DNA from: Streptomyces sp. 3214.6
Lineage (GTDB): Bacteria > Actinomycetota > Actinomycetes > Streptomycetales > Streptomycetaceae
Direction of reading: 5' to 3'
DNA length: 64,000 nucleotides
Assembly: GCF_900129855.1 (NCBI RefSeq)
Contig: NZ_LT670819.1
Coordinates: 8,618,001 to 8,682,000 of the forward strand
Positions within the stretch are counted from its first letter, which is position 1, and every line of letters starts with the position of its first letter. The position numbers and the translations under genes were made by a program. Positions 41,058 through 49,580 of the stretch are shown piece by piece. Under the pieces are notes generated by a model that was not told the DNA's origin, searched no databases, and worked only from the letters and a program-made list of their open reading frames with translations.

Positions 41058-41564
41058 ATGCGTACCACTCGTGTCCTGGCGGCCGCGGCGGTCTCAGCCG
41101 CCTCGGTCGCCGCCCTCGGCCTCGCCGCACCCGCGGCGCTCGCGCGTGACGGCATGGGCGTCAGCCCGAGCAACATCGTCGTGCTGCCTGCTGTCATCGC
41201 CCGCGGCGGACAGATCACCGTCACCGTGGACGGCTGCCCCAGCGGCGGCACCATGACGTCGCCCGCCTTCAGGACGGCCAACCTGACCCCGATCAACGGC
41301 GCCAACCAGACGGCCAAGGGAAGGGCGATCATCGACGAGGACGCCCGGCCCGGCACGTACGACATCACCGTCAACTGCTCCGGCCGGACCCTGACCCGCC
41401 CGGACGCCTTCACCGTCATCGGGGGCGTCCGCGGCGGTCTGGGCGGCGGCACCAGCACCGGCGCCACGCCGACCGACATGGCCATCGGCGGCGGGCTCGT
41501 CGCCGCGGCCATGGTCGGCGGCGGTCTGTTCTGGATGCGACGCCGCGCCGAGCGTCGCATCTGA
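41058..41564 (+). CDS. Secreted, C-terminally anchored surface protein (paralogue pair A)
   Basis: A 168-residue protein with a signal peptide (RVLAAAAVSAASVAALGLAA, cut near ALARDG), an all-beta middle with two Cys (VDGCPSGG and VNCSGRT) likely forming a disulphide, a Gly/Thr-rich spacer, then a membrane helix and RRRAERRI tail. That layout resembles a cell-wall sorting signal, but no LPxTG-like pentapeptide is seen. GGAGG lies 5 bases before ATG 41058. It is related in layout to the convergent gene at 41660-42205. Function unknown; sortase neighbour noted. Confidence 0.8.
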   Translation: MRTTRVLAAAAVSAASVAALGLAAPAALARDGMGVSPSNIVVLPAVIARGGQITVTVDGCPSGGTMTSPAFRTANLTPINGANQTAKGRAIIDEDARPGTYDITVNCSGRTLTRPDAFTVIGGVRGGLGGGTSTGATPTDMAIGGGLVAAAMVGGGLFWMRRRAERRI

Positions 41565-41605
41565 GCTGCGCCCCCGCACCCCCGCAGACCGCACGTCACA
41601 CAGAC

Positions 41606-41640
41606 CTTCGCCCCGGTCCCCGCTGGGATCCGGGGCGAAG
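41606..41640. terminator. Strong bidirectional terminator hairpin
   Basis: CTTCGCCCCGG (41606-41616) and CCGGGGCGAAG (41630-41640) form an 11-bp perfect stem with a 13-base loop that can itself pair (CCC/GGG). It sits midway between the two convergent surface-protein genes. Confidence 0.85.
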
Positions 41641-41659
41641 ACCCGCGCCCGGTGGAGCG

Positions 41660-42205
41660 TCAGCCGCCGTCCTCGCCGGTGCGGCGCCGGGAGAGGCAGT
41701 ACGCGGCGCCGACCGATCCGGCGATGAGCGCGGCGCCCAGCCCGATCTCCTTCAGGTCGAACCCGGCGACGGTGCCGCCCTCGCCGGCGTGCACACCCTG
41801 CTGCACCGGATAGGGCGCCGGCGTGAGATCGGCCGGACGACCGCCGGCGATCGTCAACTCCTTGACGGCGCTGACGCCGCCGCAGACGAACGTCACCCGG
41901 TACGACCCGCCCACCCTGGCGTCCCGGTCGACCAGGGCCACCGCCGACGACGACCCCCGCGGGACGACGACCGTGTCGAACACCGGCGACGAGACCGTCA
42001 CGGAGCGTCCGCAGCCACTGGCGACGCGGTCCACCCGAAGGGTGACCTGGCCGCCCGCCGCGATGGCCGAGGGCAGCACGTCGTAGCCGTTGGACATGAC
42101 GTAGTGGTTGTCGTCGCCGCCGTCGCTCGCGAGGGCGGCCGGTGCGGAGCAGGTCAGGGCGGTCAAGCCCAGCAGGGCGGCCGAAGCGACGCGTATCGCG
42201 TGCAT
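41660..42205 (-). CDS. Secreted, C-terminally anchored surface protein (paralogue pair B)
   Basis: A 181-residue protein with the same plan as the gene at 41058: signal peptide (AALLGLTALTCSAPAALA), beta-rich middle starting near YDVLPSAIAAGGQVTLRVD with Cys in SGCG and FVCGG, then a helix (GLGAALIAGSVGAAYCL) and basic tail. The VLP-AxIAxGGQ-T-xVD segment is shared with its neighbour, so they look like an inverted gene duplication. ATG 42205 has GGAGG 6 bases ahead. No sorting pentapeptide is seen. Confidence 0.8.
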   Translation of the reverse strand: MHAIRVASAALLGLTALTCSAPAALASDGGDDNHYVMSNGYDVLPSAIAAGGQVTLRVDRVASGCGRSVTVSSPVFDTVVVPRGSSSAVALVDRDARVGGSYRVTFVCGGVSAVKELTIAGGRPADLTPAPYPVQQGVHAGEGGTVAGFDLKEIGLGAALIAGSVGAAYCLSRRRTGEDGG

Positions 42206-42418
42206 GTGGATCCTCCGGTCCTCGAGGAGCAGCGGTGCGGACCTGTTCCGCTTGCGCCGCAAATGCACCTCGATGACCGAAACGCTAGGAACACGTGTGC
42301 GCCGCCGCGATCGCAGTCGCGCGAATGGGGCATGCGTGTGGGCCGCTCAGGGGACACCGTTCGTGCGACCGGGGGACGGCCGCGGCGTGGCGGCCACCCC
42401 CCGGCGCGGGACCGAACC

Positions 42419-43183
42419 TCAGCCGCCGATGTGCGGGAAGAGGTGGAGGAACGGCTCCGCCGACGCGGTGACACCCCGGCTGTAGGGCGCGTCGAAGTCC
42501 CAGATCAGGAAGAGCAGGAACGCGATGAGCGCGGAGAACAGCCCGGCCAGGACCAGTTCACGGGGCGTGCGCCGGATCTGCAGAGCGAAGACCATGCCGA
42601 TGGTGATGACGGCCCCGGCCAGCAGTCCGAACCACACCACGCCGGGCATGGTCGCCCCGGTCGAGGCCGCGCGGGCGTTGCGCGCCTGGTCCGCCGCGGC
42701 CATCTGGTCGAGCAGCGGCTGATACGCCTGCGCCTCGAAGTCGGACGCCGGCCGGTAGTCGGTGACGTCGACCCGGACGCGCTGCAGGAGTTCGTCGCCG
42801 CGCTTGGTCACCTCGCCGTCGTCGGCCATCGTCTTCCATTCGACGGTGACGACGTGTCCGACATAGGCGTTGACATCGTCCCGAATACGGTCACGGACGT
42901 CGGTCGGGTAGACCCGCACGCGCTCGGAGATCTCGTGCAGCGCCTGGGCCTCCGCCTGGACGTGGTCCTGGGCGACGCTGCGCGCCTCCCACACGCCCGC
43001 GATGGCCAGGCCCAGCACGATGGCGTACACCACGCCGATCCACATCGTCATGTACTCGATGACGTCCGGGGTCTCGGAGGGGTCCTCGTCCTCGGGCGCC
43101 CTACGGTGCCGTACGAGGGTGACGACGACCACCACCGCACAGGCGGCGAGCATCGCGAGGGTGAGAACAAGCCATTCCGGCAA
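42419..43183 (-). CDS. DUF4239 (bestrophin-like) membrane protein
   Basis: A 254-residue protein with two membrane helices near the N-terminus (LVLTLAMLAACAVVVVVTLV and VVYAIVLGLAIAGVW), a central helical cytosolic or periplasmic region, and two more helices near the C-terminus. This is the arrangement of the DUF4239 family, which is distantly related to bestrophin channels; the biological role is unknown. The stop of the proline-rich protein gene upstream is 21 bases before its start, so the two are likely cotranscribed. Confidence 0.85.
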   Translation of the reverse strand: MPEWLVLTLAMLAACAVVVVVTLVRHRRAPEDEDPSETPDVIEYMTMWIGVVYAIVLGLAIAGVWEARSVAQDHVQAEAQALHEISERVRVYPTDVRDRIRDDVNAYVGHVVTVEWKTMADDGEVTKRGDELLQRVRVDVTDYRPASDFEAQAYQPLLDQMAAADQARNARAASTGATMPGVVWFGLLAGAVITIGMVFALQIRRTPRELVLAGLFSALIAFLLFLIWDFDAPYSRGVTASAEPFLHLFPHIGG

Positions 43184-43204
43184 GTGATGCCTCCAGGATC
43201 ATCG

Positions 43205-43873
43205 TTAGCGCGGTCGCATCGCGGCGACGGCGATCACCGCGGGCACGGTGATGAGCAGGACGTAGACGACCGGCGACTGGCCGCCGCGGGCGGCCCGCTG
43301 GTGCACCGAGGGGCGATACGCGGGATAGGTCACCGGGGTCGCGGAGGGGCGTGGCGTGGGGGTCGGTTTCGGTGTCGGGGTGGGGGTGGGTGTGGGGGCC
43401 GGCCGGGGGAGTGGTGCGGCGGGCCGGGGCGGCGGGGGCGCCGGTGGCTTCGGGCGTGGGGCCGGCGTCGGCGGCCTGGGCTGGGGCGGCGGCGGCTTCG
43501 GGGTGGGGTCGGGCTTCGGGGTGGGTTTCGGGGGCGGGCTCGGGGTCGGCTTGGGCGGTGGTGTCGGCTTGGGCGGTGGCGTCGGCTCGGGCGGTGGCGT
43601 CGGCTTGGGCGGTGGCTCCGGTTTCGGCGGGGTGGGGCTCGGGGTGGGCGTCGGCTTCGGCTTCGGGCACACCGGGGGAGTCGGCCACGAGTCGCTCCCC
43701 GCGACCGCCACCGCCTCGATGCCGTCCGGACCCGTCGAGGCGTATGCGCACGCGTCGGCCGCCGCCACCCCGGCCGGTGCGGCCGCGAGGATCCAGGCCA
43801 CGGTCACCAGTGCCAACGCCCTTGCGGCGAGGGTGGATCGGGTCTGCTGGGGTCCATGCACGACGGAGATCAT
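43205..43873 (-). CDS. Proline-rich exported membrane-anchored protein
   Basis: A 222-residue product. A signal peptide (ALALVTVAWILAAAPAGVAA) is followed by a short Cys-containing region (ADACAYAST and PPVCPKP), then about 115 residues of PxP and PPPKPT repeats, and a final helix (VVYVLLITVPAVIAVAAM). It looks like a wall-spanning spacer fixed to the membrane. A GAGG ribosome site precedes ATG 43873. No catalytic domain. Cotranscribed with the DUF4239 gene by position. Confidence 0.7.
   Translation of the reverse strand: MISVVHGPQQTRSTLAARALALVTVAWILAAAPAGVAAADACAYASTGPDGIEAVAVAGSDSWPTPPVCPKPKPTPTPSPTPPKPEPPPKPTPPPEPTPPPKPTPPPKPTPSPPPKPTPKPDPTPKPPPPQPRPPTPAPRPKPPAPPPPRPAAPLPRPAPTPTPTPTPKPTPTPRPSATPVTYPAYRPSVHQRAARGGQSPVVYVLLITVPAVIAVAAMRPR
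43545..43616. repeat. 18-bp tandem repeat encoding PPPKPT
   Basis: Four head-to-tail copies of GTCGGCTTGGGCGGTGGC (one or two base changes) inside the proline-rich gene. The unit is six codons, so copy number changes keep the frame. Confidence 0.75.
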
Positions 43874-44222
43874 GCGACCTCTCGCACCTGCCTACGCCCG
43901 CACCCGGCGGGGAATGCCCCGAACGGGGGAAGTTCGGGACCAGGGGTTTGCCGGGAGTGCGGCCGCGCATCCGGTCCCTCGCGTGCCTGTGCGACCCGGT
44001 GACGGGCCGACTCTCCGGCGGGGTCTTCGGCGGACTCTTCGGCCGGCGGACCGGTCGGCGGATCGGCCGATGAGCCGGTCGGCCCGGACCCCGGGGCACA
44101 GCTTCCGGAAAGTTTTTCGTGCCGGGTTTGAACACAACGACCGCCCGCATGCGTACTCAGGGCCGTGCGGCGGCGCAGCAGGGCGCTGCAACACCCTTGT
44201 GACGATCGGGGAGTTGTTGACG
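43874..44222. other. 349-base divergent intergenic region
   Basis: It separates the proline-rich gene (leftward) from the SCO0930-type lipoprotein gene (rightward). I see no credible gene. TTGAAC at about 44127 followed by TACTCA near 44155 could be a rightward promoter with a longer than ideal spacer. Short GC-rich repeats (CCGGTCGGC) occur around 44050-44080. Confidence 0.4.
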
Positions 44223-45224
44223 ATGAAGACCACCTGGCGGAGCGCCTCACTCGCGGCGGGCACCGTGGCCGTTCTGGCGCTGACGGCGGCGTGCGGATCC
44301 GAAAGCGGCACGTCGGCGTCGAGCCAGAACGTCGGAGCCACGGCTCCGGCCGGTGGCATCGGCGGCGTCGGCAGCGGCTACGGCGGGGTCGGCGCCAGTG
44401 CGAGCGCCAGCGCGCCCGGCGGCGTCGGTACCGGTACCGACACCGGTACCGGAGCCCAGACCGCGGGTGCCGGTGAACTGGCCATCTCCGCGAACGGCCA
44501 GCTCGGCAAGATCCTGACCGACAGCGCAGGCAAGACTCTCTACCGCTTCGACGCGGACACCGCCGAACCGCCGAAGTCGAACTGCGACGGCGACTGCGCC
44601 ACCACCTGGCCGCCGGTGTCCGCCGACGACACCAGCGCCGGCGACGGCATCGACAAGTCGCTGCTCGGCGAGATCACCCGCCCCGACGGCACCAAGCAGC
44701 TCACCGTCGGCGGCTGGCCGGCCTACTACTACGCCAAGGACGCCAAGCCCGGTGACACCACCGGCCAGGGCGTGGGCAACAAGTGGTTCGCGCTGGCCCC
44801 CGACGGCAAGAAGGCCAAGTCGGGCTCGGGGTCGGGCTCGGGCTCGGACACCGCCCAGGCGGGCCTGTCCGTCCGCAAGGACGCCAACCTCGGTGACATC
44901 GTGGTCGACAAGGCCGGCATGACGGTCTACCGCTTCATCAAGGACAAGGCGTGGCCCAAGCCGGTGTCGAACTGCAACGGCGCCTGCCGGGACAAGTGGC
45001 CGGTGGTCGAGCCCGTCGACTTCTCCCAGACCAAGGGGATCCAGAAGAAGGGCTACATGAACTTCACCCGGTCCGACGGTGACAAGCAGCAGACCATCAA
45101 CTGCTTCCCGATCTACACCTTCTCCGGTGACAAGGCCCCCGGCGACATCAACGGCCAGGGCGTCGGCGGTACCTGGTACGCCGTGGCCCCCAATGGAGAC
45201 CTGGTCGGCGCGCCCAAGAAGTAG
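44223..45224 (+). CDS. SCO0930-family lipoprotein with two COG4315-type repeats
   Basis: A 333-residue exported lipoprotein: signal ending LALTAACGS with the acylated Cys. A Gly/Ala/Ser/Thr-rich linker precedes two copies of a beta-rich repeat (about 90-200 and 215-330), each with LYRFDxD or VYRFIKD, a C-x3-C pair (NCDGDCATTWPP and NCNGACRDKWP), and GQGVGxxWxA. The repeats are the COG4315-type lipoprotein unit; the cysteine pairs suggest metal or haem binding or a disulphide. In S. coelicolor the SCO0930 product is annotated as this type of lipoprotein. It is followed by a strong terminator, so transcribed alone. Confidence 0.9.
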   Translation: MKTTWRSASLAAGTVAVLALTAACGSESGTSASSQNVGATAPAGGIGGVGSGYGGVGASASASAPGGVGTGTDTGTGAQTAGAGELAISANGQLGKILTDSAGKTLYRFDADTAEPPKSNCDGDCATTWPPVSADDTSAGDGIDKSLLGEITRPDGTKQLTVGGWPAYYYAKDAKPGDTTGQGVGNKWFALAPDGKKAKSGSGSGSGSDTAQAGLSVRKDANLGDIVVDKAGMTVYRFIKDKAWPKPVSNCNGACRDKWPVVEPVDFSQTKGIQKKGYMNFTRSDGDKQQTINCFPIYTFSGDKAPGDINGQGVGGTWYAVAPNGDLVGAPKK

Positions 45225-45551
45225 AGATCGCCTCCCCAGGGCTGATCACCGCACCTGCTGACTGAGCGCGCACGACCACGGATCCGCCCCCTCCACGCCG
45301 CACGGAGGGGGCGGATCGCCGTTTTCCCGTTCATACCCCGTATGCGTAGACTTTCGCCGCCCTGGGGGCCGCGCCGGAACTCTCCGGAACGCCCCGGGTA
45401 CTTTTCGTAGCCCCTCGGGGGTCGTCGATTCGGCACGTGCCGCAGGCAGTGACCGGGAACGGACGGTCAATTTCCGTTTCCACTCGCCCGTTTGGCGGGC
45501 GATCAGTAGCCTCAGCTCGAACACCGGATCGCCTACGCCTTGGAGAGATAG
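45225..45551. other. 327-base gap: terminator plus promoter region of the methyltransferase-rmdA pair
   Basis: The left part holds the 45281-45317 terminator. The right part has AT-richer patches; TTGGCG (about 45493) with TAGCCT (about 45508) is a weak promoter candidate with a short spacer. No further gene is seen. Confidence 0.4.
45281..45317 (+). terminator. Rho-independent terminator
   Basis: GATCCGCCCCCTCC (45281-45294) and GGAGGGGGCGGATC (45304-45317) make a perfect 14-bp stem with a 9-base loop, followed by GCCGTTTTCCC. It lies 57 bases behind the lipoprotein stop. Confidence 0.9.
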
Positions 45552-46364
45552 ATGGAGCGTCCCGCCTGGGCCCCTCGGAGCATCGACATCTCGGTGCCGA
45601 GCGTCTCGCGGATCTACGACTACTACCTGGGCGGTTCGTACAACTTCGAGGTCGACCGGGAAGCGGCCCGCAGGGCCATGGAGTTCATGCCGGGACTCCC
45701 GAAGATCAGCCAGGCGAACCGGGCGTTCATGCGCCGCGCCGTGCGGTACGCGGTCGGCGAGGGCATCACTCAGTTCCTCGACGTCGGCTCCGGCATCCCC
45801 ACCTTCGGCAACGTCCACGAGGTCGCCCAGGCGGCCAGCCCGGGGGCGCGGGTGGTGTACGTCGATCACGACCCGGTGGCCGTCGCGCACAGCGAGGCGG
45901 TGCTGGCGGACAACGCCGACGCCGACGTCGTGGCCGCCGACCTGCGCAAGCCGCAGGAGATCCTCGGCAGCCCGCAGGTGGAGCAACTGATCGACCTGGA
46001 GCGGCCGGTGGCGCTGCTGCTCGTCGCCCTGCTGCACTTCGTGGAGGACGCGGACGACCCGTACGCGGCGGTGGCCGAGTTCGGCGCCGCGCTCGCGCCC
46101 GGCAGTCTGCTCGTGCTCACGCATGCCTCGTACGAGGGAATCCCGCTGCCGCCGGAGCGGGCCGAGGGCGCGGTGGACGTATACAAGGACATTCGCAACC
46201 CGCTGGTCATGCGCTCGCGTGCCGAGATCGAGCGGTTCTTCGAGGGGTACGACATGGTGGAACCGGGACTGGTGCCGATGCCGCACTGGCGGCCGGACAC
46301 GGCGCCGGAGGACGAGGACCCCTGGGCCTTCTCGGGTTTCGCCGGCGTGGGGCGTACGGCGTGA
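45552..46364 (+). CDS. SAM-dependent methyltransferase (DUF574 family)
   Basis: A 270-residue protein of the DUF574 methyltransferase family that is expanded in Streptomyces. It has the typical start SVSRIYDYYLGGSYNFEVDR (about 16-35), the SAM-binding loop LDVGSGIPT (about 76-84), the acidic VYVDHDPVAV strand, and LLHFVED. The substrate is unknown. The stop overlaps the GTG of rmdA (GTGA), so the two are translationally coupled. The same linkage of this family with a c-di-GMP enzyme is, as I recall, found in S. coelicolor (SCO0929-SCO0928). Confidence 0.9.
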   Translation: MERPAWAPRSIDISVPSVSRIYDYYLGGSYNFEVDREAARRAMEFMPGLPKISQANRAFMRRAVRYAVGEGITQFLDVGSGIPTFGNVHEVAQAASPGARVVYVDHDPVAVAHSEAVLADNADADVVAADLRKPQEILGSPQVEQLIDLERPVALLLVALLHFVEDADDPYAAVAEFGAALAPGSLLVLTHASYEGIPLPPERAEGAVDVYKDIRNPLVMRSRAEIERFFEGYDMVEPGLVPMPHWRPDTAPEDEDPWAFSGFAGVGRTA

Positions 46365-48496
46365 GTGCGGAGCCGGACGGGCCGGAGGACAGACTGCGGC
46401 GGTTCGTGACGATCTGGAGCCGGGCCGTGTTCCCGGTGACCTCGACGTCGCTGACCCGGCCCGAGCTGGAGGAACAACTGCTGCCGCTGGCACGGCGGTT
46501 GAGCGGGGCGCTGCTGGAGCGGGCCTTCGACGCGGACGCGGGCAAGGCGGTGGGCTCGGCTCTCGTCGACGCGCACTGCACCGACCCCGAGGCGCTCAGC
46601 CGCTCCCTCGACTGCGTGGACGCCTACCTGGTGCTCTACTGCGGCGAGGACGGCCCCCAGGAGGACCTGCGCACCCGTGCCTCGCGGCTGCAGCACGCCA
46701 TGGCGGCCGGATACGCGCAGGCGCTGCGCCGGCGCACGCTCGCCGAGCAGGAGGCCATCGCCCAGGCCGCGTTGCGGGCCCAGGGCGTGGTCGCGCAGGC
46801 ACTGCACGCGAGTGAGGCCCGCTTCCGAGCGGTCTTCGAGGGCGCCGCGATAGGAATCGGCATCGCCGACCTGGAAGGCAACGTCCTCCAGGTCAACGGG
46901 GCGTTGCTGCGGATGTTCGGCGGCTCCGAGCAGAGTCTGCGGGGCCGCAGGGTCCAGGACCTGACCCATCCCGAGGACGCGCCGCAGACCTGGAAGCTGT
47001 ACTCCGAACTCGTCCGCGGCGAGCGCGAGCACTACCACACGGAGAAGGCGTTCAGCCGTCCTGACGGAACGGTCCTGTGGACCAACCTGACGGTCTCGCT
47101 GCTGCGTGACGCGGACGGCAACCCGCAGTATCAGCTGGCCCTGATGGAGGACACCACCGAGCGCCGGCTGCTGAACCTCCGGCTGCGCTACGAGGCCACC
47201 CATGACGCGCTGACCGGCCTGCCCAACCGCACCCTGTTCTTCGAACGCCTGGAGAAGGCGCTGGGCGCCCGCGAGAACCAGCGCTTCGGTCTGTGCTACC
47301 TCGACCTGGACGGCTTCAAGACCATCAACGACAGCCTCGGACACGCGGCCGGCGACCGGCTGCTCGTCGAGGTCGCCGACCGGCTGCAGTCCTGCGCGAC
47401 AGCGCCCGGTGAGATGGTCGCCCGGCTCGGCGGCGACGAGTTCGTCGCGCTGACCACCGGCCCCGACACCCGCCGCGAGGTCGACGAACTCGCCGCGCGC
47501 ATCATGAACGCCCTGCTCGCGCCGGTCAGCATCGACGGCCGGGAGCTGACCGTGCGCGGCAGCATCGGCATCGTCGAGGGGCCGGCCGGGGAGCGCAGCG
47601 CGGCGGAGGTGCTGCGCAGCGCCGACATCACGATGTACCGGGCCAAGTCGGCGGGCGGCAACCGTTTCGAGCTCGCCGACCCGGAGGCCGACGCCCGCGC
47701 GATCACCCGGCACGGGCTGACCACGGCGCTTCCGGCGGCTCTCGAACGCGGTGAGTTCTTCATCGAGTACCAGCCCCTGGTGCACCTCGGCGACGGCAGT
47801 GTGCGCGGCGCGGAGGCCCTGGTGCGCTGGCTGCACCCGCAGCACGGGGTGCTCGGCCCCGACCGGTTCATCCCGCTCGCCGAGCGCACCGGGCTGATCG
47901 TGCCGCTCGGCCGCTGGGTCCTTCAGGAGTCGGTCCGGCAGGCCGGCGAGTGGCGGGAACGCAACGGGGACACCGCGCCCGTCCGTATCAACGTCAACCT
48001 CTCCCCGTGCCAGCTCACCCACCCGGGTCTGGTGCAGGACACCGTCGAGATCCTGGAGCGGGCGGGCGTCGAGCCGGCCGCGCTGTGCCTGGAGGTGACG
48101 GAGTCGGCGCTGATCGGCGCCGACGACGACCTGCTCAAACCCCTGCGTCAACTCGCCGAGATGGGCGTCGACATCGCCCTCGACGACTTCGGCACGGGCT
48201 ACTCCAACCTGGCCAATCTGCGCCGTCTCCCGGTGAACGTGCTCAAGCTGGACCGGTCCTTCACCCAGGGAATGCAGCAGTTCCCGGCGGACCCCGTCGA
48301 CCTCAAGATCGTCGAGGGGATCGTCTCGCTCGCCCACAGCCTGAACCTCGCGGTCACGGTGGAGGGCGTGGAGACCGGCGCGCAGGCCGAGCAGCTGCGC
48401 ATACTGGGCTGCGACACGGCCCAGGGCTGGTACTACGCCCGCCCCGGCCCGCCGGACCGGCTCCACCAACTGGCCCTGGTGGACGCCACGGGGTGA
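46361..48496 (+). CDS. rmdA: PAS-GGDEF-EAL cyclic-di-GMP enzyme, RmdA orthologue
   Basis: A 711-residue protein: helical N-terminal region (1-140), PAS (about 150-268), GGDEF (about 275-435) with intact GGDEF at 357-361, and EAL (about 455-705) with EAL at 485-487 plus LDDFGTGYSN and ExVE motifs. No RxxD product-inhibition site precedes GGDEF. The S. coelicolor homologue RmdA (SCO0928) is a c-di-GMP phosphodiesterase that, with RmdB, promotes aerial mycelium formation. There is no membrane helix, so it is cytosolic with a PAS sensor input. GTG 46361 overlaps the methyltransferase stop by 4 bases. The orthology call is from domain order and neighbours, not a search. Confidence 0.9.
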   Translation: MSAEPDGPEDRLRRFVTIWSRAVFPVTSTSLTRPELEEQLLPLARRLSGALLERAFDADAGKAVGSALVDAHCTDPEALSRSLDCVDAYLVLYCGEDGPQEDLRTRASRLQHAMAAGYAQALRRRTLAEQEAIAQAALRAQGVVAQALHASEARFRAVFEGAAIGIGIADLEGNVLQVNGALLRMFGGSEQSLRGRRVQDLTHPEDAPQTWKLYSELVRGEREHYHTEKAFSRPDGTVLWTNLTVSLLRDADGNPQYQLALMEDTTERRLLNLRLRYEATHDALTGLPNRTLFFERLEKALGARENQRFGLCYLDLDGFKTINDSLGHAAGDRLLVEVADRLQSCATAPGEMVARLGGDEFVALTTGPDTRREVDELAARIMNALLAPVSIDGRELTVRGSIGIVEGPAGERSAAEVLRSADITMYRAKSAGGNRFELADPEADARAITRHGLTTALPAALERGEFFIEYQPLVHLGDGSVRGAEALVRWLHPQHGVLGPDRFIPLAERTGLIVPLGRWVLQESVRQAGEWRERNGDTAPVRINVNLSPCQLTHPGLVQDTVEILERAGVEPAALCLEVTESALIGADDDLLKPLRQLAEMGVDIALDDFGTGYSNLANLRRLPVNVLKLDRSFTQGMQQFPADPVDLKIVEGIVSLAHSLNLAVTVEGVETGAQAEQLRILGCDTAQGWYYARPGPPDRLHQLALVDATG

Positions 48497-48538
48497 GCAC
48501 GGGCGGCCGGGCGGTCGGGGGGCGCTCCAGCCCGGCCG

Positions 48539-49423
48539 TCAGCCCGCTTCCCGTTCCCGTTCCCGTTCCCGCAAGGGCGTCACGGTGGCGTTCTCCCCGG
48601 CCGCTTCCGCCACCGACACGGCGGCGCGGACGAGGGCGGCCGTGGCCGTCGAGCGGGACTGCTGCGGCCAGACGATGGCCAACGCCGCGGGCGGGGCGTC
48701 CGACACCGGGCGGTAGACGACGTTCGGGCGGGGGTAGCGGACGACGACGGAGGCGGGCAGCACGGGTATGACGCGGCCGAGGCCGACCAGGGTGATGAGT
48801 TGGGCGAGGTCGTGGCCCTGGCTGCGGATCTCGTCCAGGTAGCGGTGCAGCTCGCCGGGGCGCAGGCCCAGGTCGGCGAGGGTCACCCGGTCACGGGCGG
48901 CGAGCGGGTGGTCCGTCGCGAGGGCGGCGACGTACGGCTCGGTGGTGAGCCTCTCGGAGTCGAGACCGGTGCGGTCGAACGGCTCGTAGATCAGCGCGGC
49001 GTCGGCCTCGCCGAGCCGCAGCAGCCGGGGCTGCTCCTGCCATCCGCTCAGGCGGACGGTGACCGGCAGCGCGGACGGCTCCTGCGCGTAGCGCGCGCAC
49101 AGCGCCTCCAGCAGTCCCGCGTCGCCGTCGGCCTTCACGGCCAGTACCAGCTTCGGGCCTCCGTCGGCGGCCCGCCGTGCGCGCCGCCCCGCGGCCTCCA
49201 ACGCCTCCAGCGCGAACCGGGCCTCCGCCAGGAGGACCTCTCCCGCCGGGGTGAGCGCCACGCTGTGGGTGGTCCGCTCGAAGAGGGCGGCCCCCAGCTC
49301 CGTCTCCAGCCCGCGGATCGCCCGGGACAGCGGTGGCGCGGAGATGCCCAGCCGCTCCGCGGCGCGGGTGAAGTTGAGCTCCTCGGCGACGGCGACGAAA
49401 TAGCGCAGCGGACGGGACTCCAT
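48539..49423 (-). CDS. LysR-family regulator
   Basis: A 294-residue LysR regulator. The N-terminal HTH is LNFTRAAERLGISAPPLSRA (about 16-35), and the C-terminal two-lobed effector domain follows. ATG 49423 (MESRPLRYFV) is the standard LysR start; 34 further in-frame residues upstream are not family-like. The C-terminus ends in (RE)4 encoded by a hexamer repeat. It is divergent from the NmrA-like gene, the usual setting for control of the neighbour. The effector is unknown. Confidence 0.92.
   Translation of the reverse strand: MESRPLRYFVAVAEELNFTRAAERLGISAPPLSRAIRGLETELGAALFERTTHSVALTPAGEVLLAEARFALEALEAAGRRARRAADGGPKLVLAVKADGDAGLLEALCARYAQEPSALPVTVRLSGWQEQPRLLRLGEADAALIYEPFDRTGLDSERLTTEPYVAALATDHPLAARDRVTLADLGLRPGELHRYLDEIRSQGHDLAQLITLVGLGRVIPVLPASVVVRYPRPNVVYRPVSDAPPAALAIVWPQQSRSTATAALVRAAVSVAEAAGENATVTPLREREREREAG
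48548..48571. repeat. Hexanucleotide repeat (TTCCCG)4
   Basis: Four perfect copies at the 3' end of the LysR gene, encoding alternating Arg-Glu. It is in frame (6 bases = 2 codons), so slippage would only change tail length. Confidence 0.8.
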
Positions 49424-49580
49424 GGGCGGCTCCCTCGGCTCGGTATTGCTCTGAGGGTAACAACCGCGACCGAACGGGTCCTTCAGTTCAACGCCGCCGG
49501 GCGGCAGGCTCGACGACGTCCCCACCGAGGGACATCCCGACCGAGGGACCTCCCAACCGCCTTTGTTTCAGGAGCAGTTC

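Noticed and set aside
41058..42205. LPxTG or LAxTG sorting signals in the two surface proteins
   Set aside because: The helix and basic tail are there, but no pentapeptide of that form precedes them.
44127..44160. Clear sigma-70 promoter for the SCO0930-type gene
   Set aside because: The candidate boxes TTGAAC and TACTCA are too far apart; kept only as a remark in the gap entry.
45866..48469. 867-residue open frame antisense to rmdA
   Set aside because: The same GC effect; the sense strand has clear PAS, GGDEF and EAL motifs.
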